DNA of 64,000 nt from Mixophyes australis (taxonomy: Eukaryota; Chordata; Amphibia; Anura; Limnodynastidae): contig JAVHZZ010000002.1 of the NCBI GenBank assembly GCA_036250195.1, positions 65,726,205-65,790,204 on the forward strand. Direction: 5' to 3'. Below are positions 43,426 through 54,902 of the stretch, in pieces; the stretch's first letter is position 1; each line of letters opens with the position of its first letter. The position numbers and the translations under genes were made by a program. The notes beneath the pieces were generated by a model. The model saw nothing but the letters and a program-made list of their open reading frames with translations. It did no database searches and was not told the origin of the DNA.

Positions 43426-43796
43426 TAGAAACACTTTTGATAAAAGAGAACAGGATATGGTGGGAAATTGTTACAATGAAGCATTATATAGCAGATCAAA
43501 TCAGTCCATTAGGGTTGAAAATTAAGAAATTAGCCACCATTGGAAATAATAGAAGAAACTTTGAAGAGGACTGGTCAAACATTTTGGATATTTGTTCTTT
43601 TTCTCTAATGAAACTGATAGTTGAAGGGAGAAGAATAAACTTAAGAAACTTAGAAGAAGAGATAAACACACTTCAAACATCAATAAAACCATTATCAGAT
43701 TTAGAAGATTATCAAAGGTCTAGGATAAATACAAAATTAGAAAAGGAGGATAGGTTATTTCAAAATAAAAAAACAATAGGAATAGCTGAGAGATAA
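43413..43796 (+). pseudogene. Penelope-like N-terminal domain
   Basis: The residues RIWWEIVTMKHY and GLKIKKLATI, followed by a Leu/Glu-rich helical stretch, resemble the N-terminal region of Penelope-like proteins ahead of the RT. The first codons of this frame come from the MITE. A homologous, differently decayed copy lies at 60620-60980. Confidence 0.65.
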
Positions 43797-44613
43797 AAAT
43801 ATTGTAAAAGGCTCTATACATAATGGTCAGGATAATATTTTCAACAAAAGAGAGGGAAATGTCACAGATAATCTGGAGAACGTATGAATATGTTCTGGGA
43901 ATTAGGAACATTGGATTTTAATTGAGTATAATAAAAGGAATAAAAAAATGTAATAATAGAAACTACCCTAAAATGACGAACGTAGATTATCAATATTAAA
44001 CAAAATAACAATTGTGTCTTTGAAGGACACAAAAGAAGAATAAATAATGAATTTATCTCTAGAGAAGAAATAACCAAAATTGATTTGAATGAGGTTACTG
44101 CTCATTCCTCCAATAAAAGATATTATCCTTCAAATAGAGATCAAAAGAATTATGAATATTTCTTAGAACACAGAGAAAGGAGAATAAGAAAGAGGTAGTT
44201 TTAGCGAATAAACTCCAAGCTTATAAGAAATGAGGTAAAAGAGGGGGAAACAGATTCATAATAAAAACATTGTACAAACGAAAAAAAAACAAAATAGTGA
44301 AATTAGCACAAATGAGTAATAAAATAGGGGATGACAATGCTAGTCTCATATACACTATCTAAAGAGAAAGATTTATTGTTAAGAAAGGATTTTAAATTTT
44401 CCCCTATGAATAGTATAAATCCTTTTTCATTTTTTGCAGATTTACAAAAATGTCTGGGGAAATTGTCCCTAAAAAATTTTTTTCTTCAGAAACAAAACAT
44501 ATAAGAGGAAGACAATCAAAATCAAATCAATAAATTAAAAAATAAATCAACATTCAATCCCACCTTTATGAAGAAAGGTCAGATTGAAATGTTTGGAAAA
44601 ACTGTATTAGACA

Positions 44614-45870
44614 ATGTTGAGTCTTGGAATAATCCAAGAAGGAACCAAAATAATCTTACAAAACAAAAGAAGTCTGGCATTAGATTCCCTGAAAGAGAAT
44701 CAATATACAATTATAAAGCCAGCAGATAAGGGTGGTGCCATAGTCTTTATGAGCAAATCAAACTACAGTACTGAAATAAACCATCAGCTAAATGACGGAT
44801 ATACTTATCAGAAAATGTGAGTTTATAGAAGTATTTGAGAAACATAGGAAAAAGGAACAATAAATGATGAAACTGCAGAATTTCTAATAATAATAACCAA
44901 CAGTACTCTCAATATATTTTCTTCTAAAAAATCATAAGGACCAGAATACACTAACTGGCAAGTCTATTATTGCAGGTGTGAATTCAATCACATCTAATTT
45001 ATCTTTGTTTACAGATCATTTGTTACAGCCACATGTTACGGAACTTAGGTCCTATCTAAAGGACACTTGAGATATTTTAAATAAGTTGAATATCTTACAA
45101 TGGCAAGAAGATTGGTACATTATTACAGCTGATGTATTATCTCTATATACAATTATTGAGAATAAACAAGGCATAGAAGCTATAAAAGTTATACTAAAAA
45201 CCAATAATGTCAATCAAGCTCATTATAAAAAACAATAAGTTTTATTTTGAAGAATTTTATTATTTACAGAAAATTAGGACGGCTATGAGCACCATGTTTC
45301 CCCCCTGCTACGCTAACATGATTTATGATCATATGGGAAGATCTGTATATTTGGAAGCATGAGTGGTAGGGGGCAGATCTGATGTCCTTGCTTCGATACA
45401 TTGATGACATTGTCTTTGCGTGGAAATAGATGAGAGAAAGTTTAGACAATTTTTGTGAATACTTGAAACAAAACCCCTATAATATAAAACTAATATTTGA
45501 CATTAGTCAGGAAAGTGTAAACTTCCTTGATTTAACAATATATATTAAGAATAAGAAATTCATACTAAGACATACAATAAACCAACTGATAGCAATTCTT
45601 ACATCAAGGCAACTAGCCATTATCATAAAAACTTGCTAGAAAATATGCCAGTGGGCCAGTTTTTGAAGGTCAAAAGAATTTGCACAGGAAAAAGGGTTTG
45701 TGAGGAACAAATAGAAACTATGAAAAATCATGTCTTACAAGAAGAATATTCACTTTTTTTTATAGAGTATGAACATATGAAGGTTAAGAGAATACAGAGA
45801 TCATCTCTTTTGAAACTAAAGAACAGCAAAAAAGGACAGATGTGTAATCTTGCGTTTATCACATAATATA
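44614..45870 (+). pseudogene. Penelope-like reverse transcriptase (broken)
   Basis: IIKPADKGGAIVFMSKSNY (RT1-2 region), then AMSTMFPPCYANM, RYIDDIVFAW (YIDD, catalytic pair present) and VNFLDLTIYI, followed by GQFLKVKRICTG. These are the signature blocks of Penelope-like RTs in order. Stops at 44818, 45069, 45428 and others prevent a continuous product. Confidence 0.82.
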
Positions 45871-46149
45871 ATAGACAACATAAACAATATGAAAATATTG
45901 TAACTAAATATTTGAAGATATTAAACAGTTATCCAGTACTGAAAAACATCTTGCCAGATAGACTGAGATTCATCGGAAAGTCCCTACTTTGAAGAATAAA
46001 CTGGTTTGAAAAGTATACCTAGGAACAACAAAGTAAATTATAAAAAGACATGTGGGTTGTCTACCATGTAGATCTATAAAAAGTGAACATACCAAAATCG
46101 CAAAATATAGATCTACTATGAATGGGTGAAAGTATAAAATGAAAGATTT

Positions 46150-46490
46150 TATAACATGTAACTTGAAAAATGTAATGTATCTGTTAGAGTGTACATGTGG
46201 TAAACAATATATTGGAAAGACCTGTCGAGCATTGAAAATTTGACTTAATGAACATACAGGTAATATAAAAAAAGGAATTGCAACTGATTCAGTATCAGCC
46301 CATTTTGCAGAAAACCACAAATGCACTGTCAGTTCTATTAAGTTAAAGTTAAAGTATTAAAAGATCATTGGAGATGTAATGATATTAAGATTAGATTAGC
46401 AAAAGCAGAATTGGAAAGTATTTATAATCTCAAAACGTTATCTCCCGATGGACACAATATAGAATTCAAGTTAAAATGGTTTATTTAGTT
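46150..46490 (+). pseudogene. Penelope-like GIY-YIG endonuclease
   Basis: CTCGKQYIGKTCR at 46189-46230 gives the YIG half of the GIY-YIG fold, then EHTGNIKKG and AHFAENHKC. The catalytic Arg region reads ALKI-stop, so an inactivating change is present. The frame ends ...LKWFI at about 46488, the usual C-terminus. Confidence 0.75.
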
Positions 46491-46494
46491 TGTA

Positions 46495-47110
46495 ATGTTA
46501 AAAATATTTTTTTGCTCCTCAATTCCATTTCTAGAGAGAGTATCTCCACTATAAGGGAACATATGATATTAGATAGATTGTTGAAACATGGATTCCACAG
46601 AATAAGATAGCTGATTTGTCATGGACAATTTATGTATAGGATGTGAAGAAGGTATTAACGTTACAATAAGCTCATGGTTCCTTGCAAATTACTTGGTTCA
46701 CCTATATTGGGATAATGGACAATACCTATGATTATTATGATTTGAGACCCTATGTGTTTATTCACAGTAAATTGTTTGCAAAATATTTATTAATTTCTCT
46801 ATTATAAGGTAGATAAACATATTTGGATGCACTCTTTTTCATCCCCATGCATTTGGCCTGCAATGCAATGTAATGTCTGTAAAACATGTATCTACTTTTC
46901 CAATATAATGGGAAAACAATATATGAGATATATGAGTGAAATAAATATACAAGATTACTCTTGAAGTATTGCTGTTCTTGTTAAGACACACACACATCTC
47001 ATTCAGTTGACTAGATAGACATGCTGTTTTGGACATTTCCCTGATCAGGTGTAGAGAAGTCAGATAAGTTCACAGTTATTGCAGGTACTGCATAGTATTT
47101 CTCTAATATC
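46495..47110. other. Probable Penelope 3' flank, AT-rich
   Basis: No gene. AT-rich sequence between the PLE C-terminus and the hAT MITE; possibly PLE 3' UTR. Confidence 0.35.
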
Positions 47111-47120
47111 TACATATAAC

Positions 47121-47722
47121 TAGAGATGTTCACTGACCCCCCGTGTTTTGGTTTTGGATCTGGATTAATTTCGTGTTTTGGTTTTGGCAAAATCGCCCTT
47201 GTGTGTTAAGGTTTTGGCTTTGATTTTGGATCCCTATTTTTTTCTAAAATCCCTTTTTTTTTTTAAAATCACATAATTTGGCTCTTTTTTTTGTTCTTAC
47301 ATCATTAAAACCCTCAATAACATTAATTTCCAGTCATTTTCAGTCAATTTTTGTCAAGTGACAAGAACACTTCTACCCATTCTATTTCTGTATGAGCAAT
47401 GGCACTGGAGACTGGAGAGTGACAAGAACACTGCTACTCATGTTTCTTGTTTCAGCAATGGCACTGAGCAATGGCACTGGAGAAGGGAGAATGACAAGAA
47501 CACTGCTACCCCTGTTTCTGTGTCAGGAATGGCGCTGGATCTCCTGAGGAGGGCGGTACTTATGGAATCCAAAACCTGCGAGATCCGACAATGCAACAAT
47601 GACGTTTTGTCTCGATTCAGATCCAAGGACATGTGAAAGTACTGAGTCGACTCGTGAGCCTACTCGGATCCCCTAAGTTCGGGTGGGCTCGGTTTTCAGA
47701 AAACCGAGCCCGTGCATCTCTA
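47121..47722 (-). mobile_element. Non-autonomous derivative of the 53136 hAT transposon
   Basis: 602 bp, TAGAGATG...CATCTCTA, flanked by CATATAAC (47113-47120) and AATATAAC (47723-47730), seven of eight alike. Its right end reversed (CCGAGCCCACCCGAAC) matches the left end of the hAT at 53136, and its left end (GTGTTTTGGTTTTGGAT) matches the reversed right end of that element. It is thus an inverted, deleted relative. A short internal repeat (GCAATGGCACTGGAGA) is present. Confidence 0.82.
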
Positions 47723-47730
47723 AATATAAC

Positions 47731-48755
47731 ATGATTAGATTAATAATTAAATCTTGTTATATCACAATCTCCGTATTTTACATCATTTTTGTAAGATCGT
47801 TAAGCCCTAAAATTGTGAATGGAAAGTTTAAAGTTGAAACACTAAAGATTGTAATGGATTGGTCATAGGAGCCATAAGACAGTGATCCACTTTGCATATG
47901 TGCAACATAACAGAAGATATAAGAGGTGTAGAAAGTTCATTATAGCGTCCAATATAATAGACAGTAAATCCATCTAATATATGAAGTATGGAATTAGGGT
48001 CTTATATCATTTAAATATTATATATCTACTGTGGAAGTATGGAATATATTGCACAGAGTTACAATATTCTGATTCCGAAGATTTGTTAAAGCAGTATTAA
48101 TTGCGGCGTGTTGAAGCTCACTCTTTAGCATGTATGGTTCAAGCAGTAACACAACTTGTGAGAGCAGGTGCTATGTGAATGTATGAATGTGTGTTTACGA
48201 TAGCAGAGACAGTGCGCTTAATTGGATGCGCTTAGGGTAAGGAGCAGTTCCGAGTCTCAGATGTATCTGGCAGTGTGATCCACACGCTTATTATAGATGT
48301 AGTACACATCAATTTGTTAAGAGCTATGGATAGAAAAATGTCGTTATATATCGGAACTTGACTAATGGAATCAAATAACTTATAAAATAAAGGATTAGTA
48401 TTGTTTAAATTAACTCAGGGGTTTGAAATGAAAAATCAGTGATACATCGTCCAGGGTTTAGATGGACAATTAAACCTGATGATAACTATTAAAGAGTCAA
48501 ATACTTTTTTTTTCCATTGGTAGAATGGAAAGCTGTGGGGCCTGGTGCAGGGAGCAGACAACTCGCTATTTCCCCATGCAGCAGGCCTCATTATCCCCAT
48601 GGACCTCTGTGCACCGCAGCTGCTGCACCAATGGTATATTCATCACTGACTGTATGACATTGTTTAACATCAGTGTATCAACAGATTTTTTTAATTTTGT
48701 CAATTCACTTGTTGATTGGGTGGTGGCTATATAAAACTATGGTGGGCCGCAACAA
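47731..48755. other. Unassigned non-coding DNA
   Basis: No supported gene. Confidence 0.4.
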
Positions 48756-48759
48756 TCTG

Positions 48760-48806
48760 TATTCCTTGAGAAAGACCCCAGGATGTGGGTTGAAACGCGT
48801 TGGACA
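48760..48806 (+). ncRNA. Hammerhead-like motif
   Basis: TTGAGAAAGACCC, a short loop and GGGTTGAAACGCGTTGG can fold as a CUGAnGA-like core, helix II (GACCC with GGGTT) and the GAAAC segment of a hammerhead ribozyme. Penelope-like elements are known to carry hammerhead motifs. The first core box deviates, and helices I and III were not established. Confidence 0.35.
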
Positions 48807-49263
48807 AAACCTACACAACGAAAGAATGAAGAACTATAAAAACTCTACTGCTCCATTTGAAAGACAATTGTCAATGATTGTAACCTGGGACATAACATCT
48901 AATAAACTGAGCTCTCCAGATAACTCTGTTCGGAGTACATTTACATAGTTCCTCTGAGGATTTTATATGTTTTATTTGTGGATTTTATATGCCAGTGCAT
49001 CATATTGTGAGTGTTACATCATAAATGGTATTAAAATACAGAATTCTTTTAAGGGTATTGCACCAGATTCTGTTTTGTCTCTCCCCACTTTATATGCTAG
49101 AATTATCTAATAGCAAAGAAGTAACTTAGGAGAATAGACTTTACAGATGAACAACCATACTTGCCGACTTTAGAAAGTTGGCCTCCGGGAGATCCGAGGC
49201 AGGTGGGCATGTGGAGGCGGGGCTCGGGACATCGTGTCATTTTACCCTCACCCCGCAACGTGA

Positions 49264-49346
49264 GTGTAGTGGCACTCAGAAGTGTATTTAGACAGCAATA
49301 CACAGGAAGCTCTTATAAGGAGTATTTTACAAAGATTAGTGTTTTT
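49264..49346 (+). repeat. Direct repeat, right copy
   Basis: Matches 42782-42864 at about 90 percent by eye (GTGTAGTGGCACTCAG...GTATTTTACAAAG). Same orientation, 6.5 kb apart. Confidence 0.65.
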
Positions 49347-49349
49347 TTA

Positions 49350-50745
49350 AACAGGTGAATAATTCTGAAATTAATTACGGTAAAATTATGCGGAGACACT
49401 ACAATCTTTCAGAAATTGACCTATATACATGAATCTTCTATCAACCCTCTAACAATACAATATATTTATGCTTTTCTTTTATTATGCCTTTTAAATGTTG
49501 GATATGTAAACAGGAAAACTAAAAAATGAAAAAATAATGCTGCAATTTACTTACTATTTAAGTGAACTGGTGTGGGTGGGACGTTGGCAGAAATATGTGG
49601 CTCTGATATAAGACAAAAAGCTCAAATAAACATTACATGTCAGTTACGTTTTTGTTGCATCAGAGGATAATCCACCAGTCTGCATCTATTCTATACAGAA
49701 CATTTCTGTTACCCAGGAGATTAGCAAGCAAATAACACAATCAAACAACATTCTGGATCTTCATTGTCTCGTGGTGATGCAATAGAGAGAAGAAAGTAGT
49801 TGTTTGGAAATGTGAGCTTTATCTGAAGAAAACAACAGAGAGCATGCTGGACGGAATTAATTATGTATGAACACACCAAATAATAGCTCCGTAAAGCACA
49901 GGATTTACTATATATTAATACCCTGTTAGAGCTGTTTGACTATTGCAGTTGAATGGAAAACATCTCACGCTGAAGGAACGTGGGCTGAATTCCTATGGTC
50001 ACACACATAAGAGACCAAGCTACTAACTACTGCATAATACCCCCAGCTTCTCTCTGTCATGATAGATAATATAAAGCCAAAGAGCTGCTAAAGACAAGTG
50101 GCTGGAAGATAAATTCACTTTTTTTTTTAACATAAATGCAACACACACTACATCTAAAAATAGTTTTGTTAGAGGCTCCCTTTAATCTAAGTGTAACAAA
50201 ACTAACAGTAAAACACCATAGAACTGAATGGTGCTAATACACACAATCACATATCAAGTAGTTAGTGTCTCAGTAGGGTTTATTGGTGCTAATTAGTGGT
50301 GAAATGTTTTCCCACAGGACTTCTCAGTATGGTTCACTCCTTCTTACAACAGAACTGTTGTTTGTCAGATCTAAATCTGTGAGCAAATGCAGAGAAGAAG
50401 GTGCCCATACAAGTGAACACATAGATTAATTATGGCTTTATACTTAAATAATTATATAGCCTTGTACCAATAAAATAAATATAAAAAGATCCCTCTAATC
50501 ACAGACTTGATCCCAAACAGAGGGATCGCTTTCACTGGTGGATCCCACTGCAGCCCTTAAGTGCAATGCAGAACTTACAGTGGATGTAAAAAGGTCTATA
50601 ATCCATTATTGAGATTGCAGATGTTTGTGATGTAAAGAACAAAACAAAACACAAATAGAAAAAATCTGAAACCTTGTAATGTTAGCTTCATTCAAACTTT
50701 AGAGCAGGATAATATGCAAATAAATGTATTGAACTAAATAACACA
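49350..50745. other. Unassigned non-coding DNA
   Basis: No supported gene. Confidence 0.4.
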
Positions 50746-50747
50746 CA

Positions 50748-51704
50748 TTATTTATCATTAGTATTATTATTCTTTATTTATAAGGCTTCACAAATGATCC
50801 GTAGCGCCCTACAGAGAGCAAATAACAAAACAGTACATGGTATTACAAGACAATAAAGAAAACAAATAATAATACAACTCTCATCACAGCTAATAATAGC
50901 TTAAATGGGCAATAGGATGCAAGGGGTATATTTAGCGCAAGTTGAAACCTGTGCTCATGAGCGTGGGCATGACTAGAAATCAGAGCCACCGATAGGAGTG
51001 TGAAGACAATGGAAGAGTGAAGTCAAGGGGCAGAGAGCCCAAGGAGGAGATGCACAGTGTAGTTGGTAAGCAGAAGTCATAGGTAATGAAAAGAGGAGGA
51101 ACAGGAGGGAAGAGGGTCCTGATCAAGAGAGCTTACAATCTAAAGGGAAAGTGACAGACAAACAGTTGTAAGGGGATCTAGAAATCAGAAAGGAGGGGTT
51201 GAAGCAAGAGTGGCTTAGAAGAAGGATGAAAGATGGTGAGATATAGTTAATAGGGAATGGTTAAACAGTGGAGTGGTAGACTTTAATGAACAGATGGGTT
51301 TTCAAGGAGCAATTAAAGCGCTACAGGCTAGGCGATAGTCTGATAGAATGAGGGAGATTGTTTCAGTGGTGGGGGCAGCATGGAAAAAATCTTGGACTTG
51401 GGAGTGAGAGCTGGTTACTAGAGGGGGAGGTGAGACGATGGTCATTGGCCGACTGGAGAGGGTTGGAGGGAGTATGTATGGAGATGATGTTGGAGTTGTA
51501 TGGAACAGTGGAGTTGGACAGGGCTTTGTATGTGATGGTGAGGTGTTTAAAGAGGATTCTGTAAGGCGATGGGAGCTAATGTAAGACTTGGCAGAGAGGG
51601 GATGCAGATGTGGAACAGCGAGAGAAGAAAATAAGTATAGATCAAAGAGAAGTGAGATGTGAGCAGGGAAGGCCAGTAAGGAGAAGGTTACGGTAGTGGA
51701 GGCG
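50748..51704 (-). mobile_element. L2/CR1-type LINE 3' fragment, minus strand
   Basis: The minus-strand 3' tail is AAT-rich (50755-50770), and GAGCTTACAATCTAAAGGG (about 51130) is the LINE 3' region also seen, diverged, in the LINE at 21475-24605. The segment around 51380-51420 parallels 22070-22110. The longest minus-strand frame (51302-51715) is Ser/Pro-rich and is not the coding frame. Confidence 0.65.
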
Positions 51705-52400
51705 AGAAATAACAATTTCTCCTCAGTTTATGATTTTGAGCTTTTTATATATAGTTTGTGGATTTGGGGGAGTCTTCAAGTCCTCGTCTTTTAAAACTAT
51801 ATGCCAATGTTTACTAGGCATTTTCCTGAAACGTGAGGCGTCACTGTTTTATTTTGTAATGACGCTCACAGTTCTTTTTTCCCCTTATCTTCCTTAGTCA
51901 ACACTTTTTCTATGTCCAGTTTTTAATGCACTCACATTCTGTTTTCAGTTCAGTCATGTTTCCTCTCCCTTAATTTATCATCCAACATTTCCCCTTATTT
52001 AAGAAAACTCCTAGATCCAAACAGTTCCTCTTAATTCTTTTTACTTGTTCGTGGTTGCTAGTATAGGTTTTAAAGTTATTGCAGTCTACAAGTTTTTGGT
52101 AATTATGTTTATAGACTTTTCCAACTTCTATATATATTTCCAGGTGCAAATATGTGACTTTCTGCTTACTGATCTTAGCCATAAATATATAGTTCAGGTA
52201 ATTTATGTCAATATATTTGTTGAATCCTCTTAGAGCCTATTCTATGTCCTTCCAGATAAAGAGGATGTAATCTATATTCCTGATGCAACCTTCCAGGTCT
52301 TTTTCGCAAGGTTTGGTAGTCCAAATTAAATCCAGTTCCTGTTTGTAAATTATTAAATTCAAAAACTAGGTGGAAATGTTGTGTCCAATTTCCTTCAAAT
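51705..52400 (-). mobile_element. Penelope-like RT fragment, minus strand
   Basis: On the minus strand, a YILFIWKD box (YIDD region decayed), then VTYLHLEIYIE and TSNHEQVKRIKRNC with a preceding DCNNF, follow the order of the Penelope RT palm to thumb. The frame at 51970-52182 holds the last part. No endonuclease was recognised. Confidence 0.65.
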
Positions 52401-52491
52401 CAGCAAAAAAAAATGTTTTAAAATTAACTCTATCCCATCTAAAATAAAATCCGCTTGTGAGATATTAATATTTGGTAAGTATTCTAAAACA

Positions 52492-52576
52492 AAATATCAT
52501 AGGATATTCATAATTTCTTAGGGTTAAAATACAATGTAATTTAACCCTAAGAAATTATGAATATCCTATGATATTT
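52492..52576. repeat. Perfect 36-bp inverted repeat
   Basis: Arms 52492-52527 and 52541-52576 are exact complements, separated by 13 bases. The surrounding DNA is decayed transposon sequence, so perfect arms stand out. There is no flanking duplication that I can see. Confidence 0.9.
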
Positions 52577-53428
52577 TCCATTAAAAAAAAATGTAGGTAA
52601 CTATTTGCATCTGCAGATTTGATACAGTTTTTTATCTGCCACTTGGTCACCTTTTTCAATGAGTATTTCTTAATGCCAAATCCAAAAATATAATCTTTTT
52701 GGAAGTTTACGATTTAAATCATTATTGGAAATTAAAATAATAAAATCCATTAATTGTTTTGGAGTACTGTGCAAGACAAAGATCTTCAATCTACCTTTTA
52801 AGGTATAAAGTAAAAAATCAGGATAATAAGATTGAACACAAATATAAAATTATATTTAAAACATTTAAGACTTCTTCATTAACATTCTCTCTAAGTAAGT
52901 GTCAAAGTCGTATAATTGGATGAAAGAAAGTATATTGATTAACCGTGCGATTGCGATCAGTACGCCAAGTGTTACGTGTCATGGAGCGATCGCACGTTAA
53001 AATACGCATGCATACACTCGCACTTTCACATACATTTATTTATATATTTTATATTCATAATAGTTCCATTCCACAGTTGTTTATGAGCAGATGGTATTTG
53101 GTTTATAGTTATATATATTATAAGGTTATATGTACTAGAGATGAGCGCACTCGGATTTCCTGAATCCGAGCCCACCCGAACGTTGCCGATCCGAGTCGGA
53201 TCCGAGACAGATCCGGGTATTGGCGCCAAATGAAAAATTGAAACTGAGACTCGGAGTCATAATCCCGCTGTCGGATCTCGCGATACTCGGAACCTATAAA
53301 TTCCCCGCTAGTCGCCGCCATCTTCAATCGGGCATTGATCAGGGTAGAGGGAGGGTGTGTTAGGTGGTCCTCTGTTCTGGTAGATCTCGTGCTGTGCTGT
53401 TTAGTTCTGTGCTGTGCTGTGCTGTGTT

Positions 53429-54096
53429 CTGCAGTATCTGTCCAGTGGTGCTGTGTGCTGTGCTCTGTCAATTTTGAGTTCAGTGGTGCTGCTGGGTCCT
53501 GTGTGCTGTGTCCTGTTCAGTCCAGTGGTCCTGTGTCCCGTGCTCTGTGCTTCTAAGGGCATAGTTATTTCCCCAATATTCCCAAGTGTTTAAAAAATGA
53601 AAAAAAAGTTAATAAAAAAAATATTCAAAAAACTAATTAAAAAAAAAAATTAATTACAACAAAATTTGCCAAACCAATCCTGCAGTATAAGTCCATTGGT
53701 ACTGCAATATTACCAAGTTCACACATTCAGCAGTAAAAGTCCAGTGGTACTGCTGCAATATTACAAAGTTCACACATTCTGCAGTATCAGTCCAGTGGTG
53801 CTGTGTGCTGTGCTCTGTCAATTTTGAGTTCAGTGGTGCTGCTGGGTCCTGTGTGCTGTGTCCTGTTCAGTCCAGTGGTCCTGTGTCCCGTGCTCTGTGC
53901 TTTTAAGGGCATAGTTATTTCCCCAATATTCCCAAGTGTTTAAAAAAATTTAAAAAAGTTATAAAAAAAAAATACAAAAAAATAATTAAAAAAAAATTGA
54001 ATTGCAACAAAATTTGCAAAACCAATCCTGCAGTATAAGCCCATTGGTACTGCAATATTACCAAGTGCACACATTCGGCAGTATCTTGTGCTACAT
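53429..54096 (+). repeat. Tandem duplication in hAT 5' region, 350-bp period
   Basis: CTGCAGTATC at 53429 and 53779 begins two near-identical copies containing CCAGTGGTGCTGTGTGCTGT. A-rich runs within each copy differ slightly in length. Confidence 0.85.
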
Positions 54097-54134
54097 ATAA
54101 TGGAGAGCAAAAATTTGGAGGATAAAGTAGGGAA

Positions 54135-54392
54135 ATGCCATCAACGTCGTCTTCCAAGCCCGATGCCCAATCTCCTAGTACAGGGCATGTAAAATCCAAA
54201 AAGCCCAAGTTCTCAAAAAAAAAGCAAATATAGAAACTTAAAATCATCTGAGGAGAAACATAAAGTTGGCAATATGCCATTTGCGACACGTAGTGGCAAG
54301 GAACGGCTTAGGCCCTGGCCCGTGTTCATGACTAGTGGTCCATCTTCACCCAAGGATCTTAGCCCTCCTCCTCCTCCCCCCCCTACAAAAAA
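54135..54392 (+). pseudogene. hAT transposase N-terminal extension (two frameshifts)
   Basis: ATG 54135 opens the frame used by the rest of the transposase. It stops at TAG 54231 right after a run of nine A (54215-54223). Coding-like sequence goes on in another frame (through KSSEEKHK- and SGKERLRPWP-type residues) until the A run at 54387-54392, after which the first frame returns. Two single-base homopolymer changes would explain this. The segment is Ser/Lys-rich, then Pro-rich. Confidence 0.6.
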
Positions 54393-54902
54393 TTGAAGAG
54401 AGTTATGCTGTCAGATACAAAACAGCAAACAACTCTGCCTTCTAAAGAGAAATTATCACAAATCCCCAAGGTGAGTCCAAGGGTGTTGGTGGTTGTCAAG
54501 CCTGACCTTCCCATCACTGTACGGGAAGAGGTGGCTCGGGAGGAGGCTATTGATGATGTAGCTGGCGCTGTGGAGGAACTTGATGATGAGGATGGTAATG
54601 TGGTTATTGTAAATGAGGCACCAGGGGGGGAAACAGCTGATGTCCATGGGATGAAAAAGCCCATCGTCATGCCTGGTCAGAAGACCAAAAAATGCACCTC
54701 TTCGGTCTGGAGTTATTTTTATCCAAATTCGGACAACCAATGTATGGCCATATGTAGCTTATGTAAAGCTCAAATAAGCAGGGGTAAGGATCTTGCCCAC
54801 CTAGGGTCATCCTCCCTTATACGTCACCTGAATAACCTTCATAGTTCAGTGGTTAGTTCAGGAACTGGGGCTAGGACCCTCATCGGTACAGGGACACCTT
54901 AA
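54393..54902 (+). pseudogene. hAT transposase BED zinc-finger part, ended by TAA
   Basis: An acidic linker is followed by a BED-type zinc finger: the aromatic SSVWSYFYP start (about 54705), C-x2-C (ICSLC) and a terminal H-x4-H (RHLNNLHS). BED fingers bind the transposon ends. The codon at 54393 is TTG, not a start. The frame stops at TAA 54900-54902, but the transposase body continues in the same frame, so a single nonsense change splits the protein. Confidence 0.85.

Larger units (their letters stand above)
42890..46490 (+). mobile_element. Penelope-like element (PLE), decayed
   Basis: Coding remnants in PLE order on the plus strand: an N-terminal domain (43413-43796), an ADKGGAIV motif (about 44715-44740), an RT YIDD box (45397-45408), and a C-terminal GIY-YIG endonuclease region (46150-46490) with CTCGKQYIGKTCR and a final sequence close to LSPDGHN. 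Penelope elements encode RT plus GIY-YIG nuclease. At least ten stops or frameshifts break the frame. A MITE is inserted at 43003-43425. Confidence 0.85.

Noticed and set aside
51302..51715. 137-codon Ser/Pro frame as a gene
   Set aside because: It is a wrong-frame reading of the minus-strand LINE 3' region.
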